Under the pieces are notes generated by a model that saw nothing but the letters and a program-made list of their open reading frames with translations, was not told the origin of the DNA and did not search any database. This document shows, piece by piece, positions 1 to 7,779 of a stretch of DNA of 58,847 nt. Within the stretch, counting starts at the first letter, position 1. Each line of letters starts with the position of its first letter. Made by a program: the position numbers and the translations under genes. This DNA is from a bacterium (GTDB lineage: Archaea > Micrarchaeota > Micrarchaeia > Micrarchaeales > CABMGC01): the NCBI GenBank assembly GCA_021829835.1, contig JAKBPE010000007.1, forward strand, positions 1-58,847, given 5' to 3'.

Positions 1-12
1 GGCTTTGATAGG

Positions 13-57
13 GCGGGCGTGTAGACAGGGAGCGCAAGCGACCTGTGAGCGCACCGC
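13..57 (+). ncRNA. Candidate structured RNA hairpin, family unknown
   Basis: The sequence folds on paper into a nested stem. GCGG (13-16) pairs with CCGC (54-57), GCG (17-19) with CGC (50-52) leaving one bulged A, and after an internal loop ACAGG (25-29) pairs with CCTGT (42-46). Inside this lie symmetric GA/GA steps (30-31 and 40-41) closing a GC stem with a GCAA tetraloop (34-37). Tandem G.A pairs and a GNRA loop are typical of structured RNA. It may be the 3' part of a longer RNA that begins outside the window. I could not match it to RNase P, SRP or an H/ACA guide, and no terminator is evident. Confidence 0.3.
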
Positions 58-141
58 AACTAAATCCTAATTTGAAGCACTCTCTTTAGAGAGAAAGTTT
101 CATCAAAAATCAAGCTTGCTTCTACTTACTTTTTCTATCGG

Positions 142-155
142 CAGATAGCTATCTG
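142..155. promoter_or_regulatory. Perfect 14-bp palindrome upstream of vapBC
   Basis: CAGATAGCTATCTG is a perfect palindrome, extendable by one G.T and two further pairs. It lies about 45 bases upstream of the TATA element of the toxin-antitoxin pair. It could be an operator for the AbrB-type antitoxin, or the stem of an RNA hairpin ending an upstream transcript, since T-rich sequence follows at 161-173. Confidence 0.35.
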
Positions 156-195
156 TCGGTTATCTGATTTTTAAAAGGTTGTATGCCAGTAAGAC

Positions 196-207
196 ATTTA
201 TATTTAT
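196..207 (+). promoter_or_regulatory. TATA element of vapBC
   Basis: ATTTATATTTAT lies about 26-37 bases upstream of the ATG at 233. That is the spacing expected for an archaeal leaderless transcript. No clear Shine-Dalgarno sequence precedes the ATG. Confidence 0.5.
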
Positions 208-232
208 CATTTCCTGAGATAAGCGTGTTAAC

Positions 233-502
233 ATGTCTCTGGCGACTGCAAACATGTCTCCAAATGGGGAAGTTGTAATACCGTACGAACTTAGGAAGAA
301 ATTAAACATTTCTGAGAAGAGTATACTGGTTTTTAGGGAATCGAACGGAGAGTTGATTATAAGGCCAATATCTCCATTCTCAGAACTTATGGGGATAGAC
401 AAGAAACTTGGGATAAGTTCTTCTTCTTTGAAGAAGCTTAGAAGTGAGTGGAACAGAAAGCAGGTTAAGAGGATTGGTGCTTCTGATGGATTACATATTT
501 GA
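233..502 (+). CDS. vapB: AbrB/SpoVT-type antitoxin (VapB-like)
   Basis: This 89-residue protein has an N-terminal swapped-hairpin AbrB DNA-binding domain at about residues 8-50: a strand with NGEVVIPYELRKKL, then a second strand ending in IIRPI. The C-terminal 40 residues are charged and helical, as expected for a tail that wraps around a partner toxin. It overlaps the following PIN-domain gene by 17 bases, the usual arrangement of VapBC modules. The family neutralises the toxin and represses its own promoter. A second in-frame ATG at 254 is an alternative start, but the TATA element at 196-207 fits leaderless translation from 233. The partner toxin is seen directly; the antitoxin role is inferred. 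Confidence 0.75.
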   Translation: MSLATANMSPNGEVVIPYELRKKLNISEKSILVFRESNGELIIRPISPFSELMGIDKKLGISSSSLKKLRSEWNRKQVKRIGASDGLHI

Positions 503-878
503 TACATCTTCATTCATAGCTTTTTTCAACAGTGATAAAGGCGCTGGAAAGATAGCAAAGCTCTTGAATAAAGTAGAAAAGGAGGAAGTGAACGGATATG
601 TAAGTCCTATAACCCTCACAGAACTCTATTACCTTTATGCGAGGAAGGATGTTTCGCTTGCCAATGACAGAGTCGAGGCGATTCTCTTCTCAAAGCTGAA
701 AATGGTAAAGATAGATGCTGAATTGACTCTGAAAGCAGAGAAGTACAGCAATAAGGATGTGCCGCTTGCTAACGCACTTATAGCCGCTGCAGCGGAGAAG
801 TATGGAGCCACTGTAGTCGCGCATTGCGACGGATTTGAGAAATTAGGGATTGATCTCTTTGATTACGAGTCAGGATAA
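486..878 (+). CDS. vapC: PIN-domain ribonuclease toxin (VapC-like)
   Basis: A 130-residue PIN domain. The first metal-binding Asp is D6 in YIFDTSSF, the conserved Glu is E46 in TLTEL, and D115 lies in VAHCDGFEKL. The usual third acidic position, before the ALIAAAA helix, is Asn (LANALIAAAA), with D91 five residues earlier, so metal coordination may be atypical. VapC toxins cleave tRNA or rRNA in a Mg-dependent way. I chose the ATG at 486 because the PIN fold starts there; an in-frame upstream start at 444 would add 14 residues lying within vapB. Translation is probably coupled to vapB through the 17-base overlap. Confidence 0.75.
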   Translation: MDYIFDTSSFIAFFNSDKGAGKIAKLLNKVEKEEVNGYVSPITLTELYYLYARKDVSLANDRVEAILFSKLKMVKIDAELTLKAEKYSNKDVPLANALIAAAAEKYGATVVAHCDGFEKLGIDLFDYESG

Positions 879-999
879 GTATATAGAGATAGATAGGCAT
901 TATAGGATATAATTAAGAAGCTTTTCTGGTTAATGTTAATAGTAATTAATCGGTTTAAGGCAAGTTTAAGATAAAAAAAATAAGAATAATGTGAATATT

Positions 1000-1527
1000 A
1001 TGAATTTTGGAAGATATGCGATATTGGCAATTATTGTAGTAGTCATAATGGCAGTGATAGGTGTTCTCTTTTTTGTATACGCAGCAAACGCCCAGACAGT
1101 AAAGGTAGGGGACAATGTAAGCGTGTATTACACTGGAAGCTTTACTAATGGTACAATTTTTGGTACTAATGTAGGCCAAGCACCGCTTAATTTTACAGTT
1201 GGTGCAGGACAGCTTATACCTGGTTTTGATTTTGGAGTTGTGGGAATGAGGCTTGATCAGAACAAGACAATAACAGTATCACCTCAGGAAGGCTATGGAG
1301 AAGTCAACTCTTCGCTTTTTGTGAGCGTTCCTGTAAATGCATTCGGAGTAAACAGCACTGCGAATATAATTGTAGGCACTCCAGTCACAAGGATAGCCAA
1401 TGGGCTTCAGGAACACGGAATCATTTCAGCAGTAGGCTCGAATGATGTAACCGTAAACTTCAACTCTCCGCTTGCAGGAAAGACTCTAGTGTTTAAGATT
1501 GAAGTAGTAGCAATACATAAACCTTGA
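1000..1527 (+). CDS. Membrane-anchored or secreted FKBP-type peptidyl-prolyl isomerase
   Basis: About 175 residues. One hydrophobic segment (about residues 5-28) ends in YAANAQ, so it is a signal peptide or N-terminal anchor. The FKBP fold follows, with VKVGDNVSVYYTGSFTNGTIF, then PLNFTVGAGQLIPGFDFGVVGM, the usual active-site core. A flap insertion (about residues 95-150) and a closing strand (LVFKIEVVAI) match the archaeal SlyD-like two-domain form. It would catalyse proline isomerisation and assist folding outside the membrane. GTG at 991 is an upstream alternative; the ATG at 1000 directly precedes the hydrophobic helix. It appears monocistronic. Confidence 0.85.
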   Translation: MNFGRYAILAIIVVVIMAVIGVLFFVYAANAQTVKVGDNVSVYYTGSFTNGTIFGTNVGQAPLNFTVGAGQLIPGFDFGVVGMRLDQNKTITVSPQEGYGEVNSSLFVSVPVNAFGVNSTANIIVGTPVTRIANGLQEHGIISAVGSNDVTVNFNSPLAGKTLVFKIEVVAIHKP

Positions 1528-1658
1528 ATAGATTTTGTTTATTTTAGGAAGAGATAAAAAATAAAATAAATTCGAATTAAGATGGAGCTATCCTGAAGGC
1601 CATAACCAGATAGGGAATCTTGTATTCAGTTAAAAGGCTTATAGCTTGTTTTGCCTTC

Positions 1659-1799
1659 TTACTTCCCGCCTATCTTGAACATCTTGGTTCCGCAAGATTC
1701 GCATGTTCCGGTCATTGCTTTTTTGCCGTTTTTCATGGTTACTTCCTTCGCTCCCTTCATCTCTTTCTTTTCTTTGCATTTAACACAATATGCTTCCAT
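1659..1799 (-). CDS. Small double-CxxC zinc protein (DUF5679 type)
   Basis: A 46-residue gene found by reading the minus strand; it is too short for common ORF cut-offs. The protein has YCVKCKEKKEM near the N-terminus and TCESCGTKMFKIGG at the C-terminus: two CxxC knuckles joined by a basic stretch (MKNGKKAMTG). This matches the small zinc-ribbon proteins called DUF5679, whose function is unknown. GGAGA about six bases upstream of the ATG is a good ribosome-binding site, and an AT-rich TATA-like element lies at about 1829-1843. It lies between FKBP and a pilin-like gene, on the opposite strand to both. Confidence 0.8.
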   Translation of the reverse strand: MEAYCVKCKEKKEMKGAKEVTMKNGKKAMTGTCESCGTKMFKIGGK

Positions 1800-1910
1800 A
1801 TTATCTCCTGATTATACCTTTCATGCTAACATTATAAAAATATTACTGAGGATTAAGGCTATAATGCCGGAATAGCTTATGAGAATATGCCCTCTTCCTG
1901 ATTTAGAATA

Positions 1911-1923
1911 ACTTTATAAAGAC
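1911..1923 (+). promoter_or_regulatory. TATA element of the LamG surface-protein gene
   Basis: ACTTTATAAAGAC lies about 27-38 bases upstream of the ATG at 1949. CTTTATAAAG is itself a 10-bp palindrome. Confidence 0.55.
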
Positions 1924-1948
1924 TTCCTTTCTAATATAATCGAGTTAC

Positions 1949-2773
1949 ATGGGAAATTTCAAGCTCCAAAGTGCAATGGAGTATCTTATGACATACGGAT
2001 GGGCAATACTTATAATTGCTGTAGTTCTAGGTGCGCTGTTTGGTTTGGGAGTCTTTAATGCAGGATTTCTTACTCCAAAAGTAGGTCCTGGAGCTTGCCA
2101 GATAGAGAGACCTAATGGACCTGGAACCTCTGCACACGTATCAGCACAGGGAGAGTGTACAAATGGCGAGCCAGATCAGGTTGCTTCTTTCAACCCTATC
2201 TCAAATTCTTATGTTGAGGCAACAGGAGTTATTTCAGGAAGTTCTTCAGGAACAATATCTTTCTGGATGGATGCAAAGAGTACACAGCCTGCGCAGTCAG
2301 GAGTGGTCTCATTTGCAGGAGGAAATTACATAGGATTTGGAAGCGGAGGCTTGGGAGTTGATGGGAACGGATATACTGGAGTATCATCACTCTACAACAC
2401 ATGGAGTTTTATAACAGTAACATTCAACGGAATAAATACAGTGTATGTGAACGGACAGCAGGTCTACTCTGCATCTGGAAGTTTTACAACTAACCCTACA
2501 ATGTACATAGGAGATGTTGCAGGAACATCAGGCACCACATTTAACGGAATGATATCTAACGTGCAGTACTATAATGCAACATTAAGCCCTGCAGAGGTGC
2601 TTGCAATGTATCACAGCGGCATAGGAGTAGTGCCTTCAGTAGCAGTGAATCTTGTAGGATGGTGGCCTCTTAACGGAAATCCTAACGACTACAGCGGAAA
2701 CGACCAGAATGGCGCCTCGGTAGGATCTGTGGTATACACCAACTCATGGCAGTCTGAATACACAGCCCCTTGA
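1949..2773 (+). CDS. Pilin-like surface protein with a LamG/ConA-like domain
   Basis: A 274-residue protein starting with a class III (type IV pilin) signal: a short N-terminus, KLQSAMEYL, then a hydrophobic helix to about residue 33. This N-terminus is common in archaeal, especially DPANN, surface proteins and is normally processed by a prepilin peptidase. Residues about 80-225 are a jelly-roll LamG/laminin_G_3 domain, with strands such as GTISFWMDA, WSFITVTF, VYVNGQQVY, MYIGDV and FNGMISNVQYYN. The C-terminus has a second typical motif (VGWWPLNGN and YSGNDQNG). It probably binds glycans or partner proteins at the cell surface. Its own TATA element precedes it and a strong hairpin terminator follows. 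Confidence 0.8.
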   Translation: MGNFKLQSAMEYLMTYGWAILIIAVVLGALFGLGVFNAGFLTPKVGPGACQIERPNGPGTSAHVSAQGECTNGEPDQVASFNPISNSYVEATGVISGSSSGTISFWMDAKSTQPAQSGVVSFAGGNYIGFGSGGLGVDGNGYTGVSSLYNTWSFITVTFNGINTVYVNGQQVYSASGSFTTNPTMYIGDVAGTSGTTFNGMISNVQYYNATLSPAEVLAMYHSGIGVVPSVAVNLVGWWPLNGNPNDYSGNDQNGASVGSVVYTNSWQSEYTAP

Positions 2774-2786
2774 TTTTATTTTAAAG

Positions 2787-2812
2787 GCCCTCTTGCCAAC
2801 AAGAGGGCTTTT
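2787..2812 (+). terminator. Hairpin terminator after the LamG gene
   Basis: A perfect 8-bp stem, GCCCTCTT (2787-2794) and AAGAGGGC (2801-2808), with a six-base loop, is followed by TTTTAGATTTATTTTG. It lies between the pilin-like gene and the ATPase operon, so the two are probably separate transcripts. Confidence 0.75.
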
Positions 2813-2836
2813 AGATTTATTTTGTTTAAAATTACC

Positions 2837-4357
2837 ATGGGACTGCTTAAGATTCAGAATATTATGACAAATGAGCTTGCTAAGAGAACATTTCTTAGCA
2901 GGCCTCCTGAACCGCCTTACGAATTCTTGTTAAATGATCCTACAAATTCTATATTCGTAGGCATAACTAAACTCTTTGGAGTGCCTTTTACCTGGACATT
3001 TGCTTCTCTCACAAACCCACATATAAGCGTGGTGGGCATAACAGGTTCTGGAAAGAGTTTTTTTGTAAAGACATTCCTTACAAGGGCAAGCTATGTGTGG
3101 GGCACAAATGCCATAATAATAGACTGGGCAGGAGAGTATATATCATGGGTTAAGCAGAGTGGAGGAAGGGTAATCTCCTTCTCGAAAGGAGATTACATGA
3201 ATATAATGGATCTCTCAGGGATGAGACCCCTTGACAGAACCAAGCAGATAATGAACTCGCTGGATATACTTACAGACATAGGCGAGTATCCTGAACAGAG
3301 AAGGCTTACTGCCGAGGCTGTTGAACAGGCATACGTAAATTTCGGATTCAATATAGCAAATCGTCCTCCTGAAGGAAAGGAGGCGCCTACACTCAAGGAT
3401 GTTGTCAGCCTTCTCGAAGAAAAGCAGACAGAGGGAACGTATGCATACCCTGCAGAGCTTGAGAATGCCATATACAGGCTCAGGCAGTTCTCAAGACCTG
3501 GCGAAGATTATTTTGCAAATAGGAGCACCATAGACATAGGCAAGCTTACCACTTCTGGACTTGTCGACCTTGATCTTTCAAGCCTTCCGGATGAGAGATT
3601 TAGGGCTCTGGCTGCCCTTTTCATACTCCAGACTCTTAAGGAAAAGATGAGGATGGAGTCATGGAGCTCTAATGCAGGACTTAAGACAATAGTAACACTT
3701 GATGAGGCATGGAAGATAGCTAGCGACGAAAGGAGCGACGCCGTTACAATAATAAGGGAAGGTAGAAAGTACTCTTTTGGGCTTATAGTTGCATCTCAGA
3801 ATCCTACAGACATAAACGAGGCAATATTCTCCAATGTCGGAACTACAATAATGCTTAGAATAAAATTCGAGAAGTTTATGCAGTATCTCCAGGGATCGCT
3901 CAATTTCTCGGATTTCATGAGATCTGAGATAAGCAAGCTCGGGGTAGGCCAGGCGGCGGTGGACATGTCATTCAATACCTCGGTAAAATTCCCAAATGTC
4001 TTCCTTCTTGAGCATATTGTCGGAGAACTTCCTCTCGATATGTATATTATAAGCATAGAAAGCCTTCTGGAAGCTGATGAGCTTCGAAATCCTGACATAA
4101 AGAAAGACTTTACATTCGACAGGATTACGCTTGATGCGAAGCTAGTGGAGAACGGGCTGAATCCTGAAAGCTATATCAAGGTATTCAAGGAGATGGGTGC
4201 ACAGGAAAAGAAGGTAGATATAAGGAATTTTGTGGAGCTGTTGCTTGCCGAGAACATAGGAAGGGATGTGGTTGTTGCCCTGCTCAGGGATATAGGCTTA
4301 TCCGATATGCTAATAACCAAGGTATTCTCGTATGAGCGGAAAGGGGCTGGTGTCTGA
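2837..4357 (+). CDS. HerA/VirB4-type P-loop ATPase (DUF87-like)
   Basis: About 506 residues. Walker A is GITGSGKS at about 67-74, followed by AIIIDWAGEY, the usual strand of HerA/VirB4/TraC ATPases. Walker B with its following residues is TIVTLDEAW at about 285-292, and a polar sensor motif SQNPTDI follows at about 320. Such hexameric motors pump DNA or protein through membranes or help assemble surface machines. No membrane segment is seen. The C-terminal 45 residues form a helical module that resembles the next protein. The stop codon overlaps the next start (TGATG). TTG at 2822 and ATG at 2864 are alternative starts. The substrate is unknown; a role with the neighbouring pilin-like protein is only a guess. 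Confidence 0.8.
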   Translation: MGLLKIQNIMTNELAKRTFLSRPPEPPYEFLLNDPTNSIFVGITKLFGVPFTWTFASLTNPHISVVGITGSGKSFFVKTFLTRASYVWGTNAIIIDWAGEYISWVKQSGGRVISFSKGDYMNIMDLSGMRPLDRTKQIMNSLDILTDIGEYPEQRRLTAEAVEQAYVNFGFNIANRPPEGKEAPTLKDVVSLLEEKQTEGTYAYPAELENAIYRLRQFSRPGEDYFANRSTIDIGKLTTSGLVDLDLSSLPDERFRALAALFILQTLKEKMRMESWSSNAGLKTIVTLDEAWKIASDERSDAVTIIREGRKYSFGLIVASQNPTDINEAIFSNVGTTIMLRIKFEKFMQYLQGSLNFSDFMRSEISKLGVGQAAVDMSFNTSVKFPNVFLLEHIVGELPLDMYIISIESLLEADELRNPDIKKDFTFDRITLDAKLVENGLNPESYIKVFKEMGAQEKKVDIRNFVELLLAENIGRDVVVALLRDIGLSDMLITKVFSYERKGAGV

Positions 4358-4653
4358 TGCCTGGAAGTTACAGCGTTAGCAGAATAGATCTGAAGAAGAT
4401 GCTTACTGCCTTAGGAATAGGAGAGGGAGCAGCAGAAGAGCTGGTAAATAAGCTCAACAAGATGCATAGGCATGTGAATGTGGTCTTCTTTGTTGATATG
4501 CTTGAGAAGCTTGGCCTGCGGCAGTATGATATAAACAACATATTAAGAAGGATAGGAGTAGATGACACGACAGTGGCTGAGGTATTCAATGTGCTTGATG
4601 AAGAGAGGATAAAGAGCTCTTTTGGAAGGCTTGTAAAACTTGAGGTAGATTGA
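4357..4653 (+). CDS. Small helical protein sharing a module with the ATPase
   Basis: A 98-residue all-helical protein of unknown function. Residues about 44-77 (from FVDMLEKL to TVAEVFN) align without gaps to the C-terminal tail of the preceding ATPase: 10 of 33 positions are identical, including F-V, R-x-I-G, D and V-F. The two probably arose by duplication of a helical interaction module. The gene starts inside the ATPase stop (TGATG), and the next gene starts directly after its stop (TGAATG). Translation of all three is therefore likely coupled and their products may form one complex. I know of no named family for it. Confidence 0.7.
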   Translation: MPGSYSVSRIDLKKMLTALGIGEGAAEELVNKLNKMHRHVNVVFFVDMLEKLGLRQYDINNILRRIGVDDTTVAEVFNVLDEERIKSSFGRLVKLEVD

Positions 4654-5049
4654 ATGGAGAAGAAGGCTTATTACTGTATGCTTTGCGGAAAGGAGAAGCG
4701 CGGCATAGAGATTGAGGAAGATGACGTGATACGCAGTATAAGGTGGTTCAAGCATGATATTCTTAAGAAACCGCTTTCAAACAACAAGGTAGTGATATGC
4801 AACGATTGTTATGATAATTATAAGAAATATTTTAAGAAATACAAATCAAGGCAGAGGACTTATATTATACTGGGAGTATTGTTTGCTGTTTTTGGAATAA
4901 TAGTGGCGCAGAATAAGGTATTGGCTATTATAACAGGAATAGTTGTAGTTGGTGCGTTGTACCTTCTCTCCTTTCTGAGTTATATGCCTGAGTTGAAGAT
5001 TAGCCAGAAGGATAAAGACGTAAAGAAAAAAGGCCAGAAACAACATTAA
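4654..5049 (+). CDS. Zinc-ribbon protein with two membrane helices
   Basis: 131 residues. An N-terminal zinc knuckle (YYCMLCGKEK, about 7-16) pairs with VICNDCYDNYKKYFKK (about 47-62), giving a CxxC...CxxC ribbon. Two hydrophobic helices follow at about 69-87 and 89-108, then a lysine-rich tail. The protein probably sits in the membrane with both ends in the cytoplasm. As the last gene of the ATPase operon it could anchor the ATPase and the helical protein at the membrane; this is inferred from gene order only. Confidence 0.65.
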   Translation: MEKKAYYCMLCGKEKRGIEIEEDDVIRSIRWFKHDILKKPLSNNKVVICNDCYDNYKKYFKKYKSRQRTYIILGVLFAVFGIIVAQNKVLAIITGIVVVGALYLLSFLSYMPELKISQKDKDVKKKGQKQH

Positions 5050-5102
5050 GCGATTAGCCTACTGCGTAGAAAGAGAGATTTTGCAGATCAATCTTAATGG
5101 TC

Positions 5103-5429
5103 TTAATGAGATACCATCTGAAGTATGTATGCCCTCTGTTTTACGCTGACATCGCTCATCTTCATCTCTCCGTGCTCTATCCTGCTTGCATATTTGACTA
5201 CTTCGGAAGCGCATTTTCCACAGAGCACTCCTCCGAATATTCTGGAATTGGTCTTTAGGCTCTTTCCTTTGGCATTCTTCTGGATTGATATCCCACTGAG
5301 CTCCTTTTCACATATGCTGCAGTGAGGCATCGAATTCTTTCTTCTTACATAATGCACAACGTGCTTTCCGGATGGGGTTACCCTATCCAGCCTTCTCATA
5401 CTTCTTGATCTATGCATAGGTTTTGGCAA
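5103..5429 (-). CDS. rpl34e: Ribosomal protein L34e
   Basis: About 108 residues, with the family features PMHRSRSMRR near the N-terminus, SGKHVVHYVRRK, a CSIC/CGKC zinc pair, and a helical C-terminus. L34e is a large-subunit protein found in archaea and eukaryotes. I chose TTG at 5429 because AAGGTG lies six bases upstream and homologues begin with PKPM/PRPM. GTG at 5438 and ATG at 5417 are alternatives. It directly follows the DUF106 gene, and adk - DUF106 - L34e is a classic archaeal gene string. Confidence 0.9.
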   Translation of the reverse strand: MPKPMHRSRSMRRLDRVTPSGKHVVHYVRRKNSMPHCSICEKELSGISIQKNAKGKSLKTNSRIFGGVLCGKCASEVVKYASRIEHGEMKMSDVSVKQRAYILQMVSH

Positions 5430-5439
5430 ATTTAACACC

Positions 5440-5931
5440 TTAAGTATTATTTTTAGGCTCTTCTTTAAATGATGACTGCATTATGCCGAAGTTGTACTTG
5501 TCTTTTAGACGCCTTCTGTCATAATATGCTATAAGCTGCTGCAGCACCATAGTCAATATAAGTGAAAAAACTATAAATGCTAGTCCATAATTCAGAGTGA
5601 ATGAGAAGATATGGAAGTTTGGCACATTGCTAAAATATCGTGGTAATACAAGATAGTATAGTACAGCATATAATGGAAGAGTCACTATCATTGGCTTCAT
5701 CTGCATCTTCATGCTCTCTGAGCTGACTGCCATGAGCTCTTTCTGTTTTTCTGCAATCTCTTCCTTTGTTGCATTTCTCTTGGTAAGTTCCATAAGATGT
5801 TTTTGATGGGTATTCATATGTGCGCGCAGTTCATACATTCGGTCAACATCTATGATGACTCTTTGCAGAGCTATGAGTAGTATTGAGTAAGCTGCTGCAA
5901 CTAATATTATTTCTGCCTGAAGGGGTATCAT
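5440..5931 (-). CDS. YidC/Oxa1-like membrane insertase homologue (DUF106)
   Basis: 163 residues. Three hydrophobic segments lie at about 5-24, 83-102 and 112-135. Between the first two is a charged coiled coil (about 28-75) with the DUF106-type pattern RAHMNTHQKHLMELTKRN. The cytosolic hairpin and the M-rich stretch MKMQMKPMI are typical of archaeal YidC-like (Ylp1) proteins, which are related to EMC3 and Get1 and help insert membrane proteins. Its ATG follows directly on the adenylate kinase stop codon. secY, the usual upstream neighbour, is missing here. Confidence 0.85.
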   Translation of the reverse strand: MIPLQAEIILVAAAYSILLIALQRVIIDVDRMYELRAHMNTHQKHLMELTKRNATKEEIAEKQKELMAVSSESMKMQMKPMIVTLPLYAVLYYLVLPRYFSNVPNFHIFSFTLNYGLAFIVFSLILTMVLQQLIAYYDRRRLKDKYNFGIMQSSFKEEPKNNT

Positions 5932-6498
5932 TTAAACACTCTTTCCAAGTATCTCATTTATTGCTTCTTCCATATCACTGACGGCACGTTCAACTTGATT
6001 CTGCCTGTTCTTTACTATGTATAAAGGCAGATTTAGATGTGCTGCATAATATGACGCCATTGAGATATTTATACGCCGCTGTTCGTGTATCTCTTCTTCT
6101 GGCTCATCCTCCCTTGACCTTGTTTTGTCAATAAGCCTTCTGAACAGTATATCGTTTGCGTGTGCGTCTATATATATTATGCCTTTTAGGTCTTTGAATG
6201 AATCAAGATCGGATTTGGAGAAGCCAGGCACATATCGTGTCTTCTTCTTGACAGTCAGATGCGTATCTATTAAGAGGTCTTCATTTATCTTGTTTATTGT
6301 GTTGAGAATCACATCCTTTCTTATCGAAGCGATCTGATCATAGGACATATACCTTAGCTTGTCCCTGTCGACTACGCCGTTTGTTGAGGAACGCTTAAGC
6401 ATTTCGTCTGCAAGGCTTATTATCTTGATTATTTTTATGTTGTTTAGTATGGTCGACTTTCCTGAGCCTGGGGTGCCGGTTACTATTATTTTAGCCAT
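5932..6498 (-). CDS. adk: Adenylate kinase, archaeal type
   Basis: 188 residues with the P-loop GTPGSGKST at about 7-15, then a hydrophilic AMP-binding and lid region and a C-terminal helix. The length and the lack of a long lid match the archaeal AdkA family, which is annotated as interconverting AMP, ATP and ADP. The phrase LLIDTHLTVKKK (about 75-86) resembles that family's substrate-binding strand. It is the first gene of the adk - DUF106 - L34e string, with a TATA element just upstream and a nearly leaderless start. Confidence 0.85.
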   Translation of the reverse strand: MAKIIVTGTPGSGKSTILNNIKIIKIISLADEMLKRSSTNGVVDRDKLRYMSYDQIASIRKDVILNTINKINEDLLIDTHLTVKKKTRYVPGFSKSDLDSFKDLKGIIYIDAHANDILFRRLIDKTRSREDEPEEEIHEQRRINISMASYYAAHLNLPLYIVKNRQNQVERAVSDMEEAINEILGKSV

Positions 6499-6510
6499 AA
6501 GAACACGCAG

Positions 6511-6523
6511 TATTTATAATAAA
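6511..6523 (-). promoter_or_regulatory. TATA element of adk
   Basis: Read on the minus strand, TTTATTATAAATA lies about 13-25 bases upstream of the ATG at 6498. This close spacing points to a leaderless start. Confidence 0.45.
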
Positions 6524-6676
6524 GATTATTCAACAGCAATATATAATGATATTCAAGATATATAGCTTTTTGTCTGAATTGGGCTTGTGGGGGGGTAGTC
6601 CTGGACTAATATTTGCTTGTAACAAGGTGCACATTGTAACTTGGGGGTTTTTAGATATTTTTGTATAAATCGAGTT

Positions 6677-7627
6677 ATGAATCGTAAGAGAATCGCATTT
6701 ATAGTGTCTGCTATTATCGGAATAGTCATAGTACTGCTTGCAGTTTTGGTGGTAGTTCCTGGAATTATACAGAATTCTGGTTTAAATCAAATCTCTACGG
6801 ATCATACATACCGACTGGTATCCACACAAGTTCAAGGAACAGGATCTATAGTTGCAGAGATTAACAGCGTCTTAGGAATTTACTATTTGTTACCTAATAC
6901 CAACAGTTGGATTCTGAGTGGAGATACTTCAACAAATTATGATTTATATCCGGTATCTTACTTCTTGTCGTTCATGAATCTGAACAATGCAGCAATTAAC
7001 ACTAATAACAGTAATTTCGTTAAATCTAGTATAGCTTCTAATGTTATAGGTATTGCATCGGATTTTCTTAAAAACAGACTAGGACAGAATTATTATGATA
7101 GGTATGTACATCCTCTACTTGAAGTTCCTACATATAATTCGAATATCAGTATAGTTTATTTTTCATATAATATACCTATTGCAAATTCAATCATTATAAG
7201 TAATGAAATAGCACAGAACTCTGGAATAGTTATAGTTAACAACACCATAGAAGGTTCGATAATTGTACCAGTTTACAACAATGGTTCAGTAATACTAAAT
7301 ACAAATAATTCTGTAATGTTATATAATGGTCCAATGCGGCCTTATTATATCTCAGTCTCTCCGGATTATGCCATAAAAATAGCTAAAAGATTTGGGCTTT
7401 ATGCAGATGGTTATAATACTACATATTTGGCTTCGTTAAACTATGTTGTTAAAACAGGAAATAACTACACAGACATTTCACCTATGGTCTTTGTTTGGGT
7501 GGTGTATGTTGAAGGCAAAAATATGGGAAATTGTCTAAATCCAAATTTTGAAAAAGGGATATACATAGACGCAGAAAGTGGCAATATTATAGGCAGATTT
7601 AATGGACGGGGATGCGGCACGGCGTAG
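6677..7627 (+). CDS. Sequon-rich anchored extracellular protein, unknown function
   Basis: About 316 residues. A basic start (MNRKRIAF) is followed by one hydrophobic helix (about 6-32), then a long polar extracellular part. At least six N-x-S/T sequons are visible (NNSNF, NISIV, NNTIE, NGSVI, NTTYL, NYTDI), making it a likely substrate of the AglB encoded at 12885-15971. The C-terminus holds two cysteines (GNCLNPN and GRGCGTA) that could form a disulfide. The gene is more AT-rich than its neighbours. TTG at 6641 is an upstream alternative start. I recognise no domain. Confidence 0.7.
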   Translation: MNRKRIAFIVSAIIGIVIVLLAVLVVVPGIIQNSGLNQISTDHTYRLVSTQVQGTGSIVAEINSVLGIYYLLPNTNSWILSGDTSTNYDLYPVSYFLSFMNLNNAAINTNNSNFVKSSIASNVIGIASDFLKNRLGQNYYDRYVHPLLEVPTYNSNISIVYFSYNIPIANSIIISNEIAQNSGIVIVNNTIEGSIIVPVYNNGSVILNTNNSVMLYNGPMRPYYISVSPDYAIKIAKRFGLYADGYNTTYLASLNYVVKTGNNYTDISPMVFVWVVYVEGKNMGNCLNPNFEKGIYIDAESGNIIGRFNGRGCGTA

Positions 7628-7779
7628 TGTGCCAGATTTCCCAGGATTAGAGACTATATGCTTCCAAAGGATGAATTTTGCAAGAAGGATATTTCTCAAT
7701 GGTAAACTTTGATCCGTTATTTGAAAGCTTATTTATTATCCTATAGGAAATAAACATAAATAAATAAAAAAAATAAAAT

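Noticed and set aside
1620-1875. Two short plus-strand frames over 1620-1875
   Set aside because: They overlap the minus-strand 46-residue zinc protein, which has two CxxC pairs and a ribosome-binding site. The plus-strand products have no such support.
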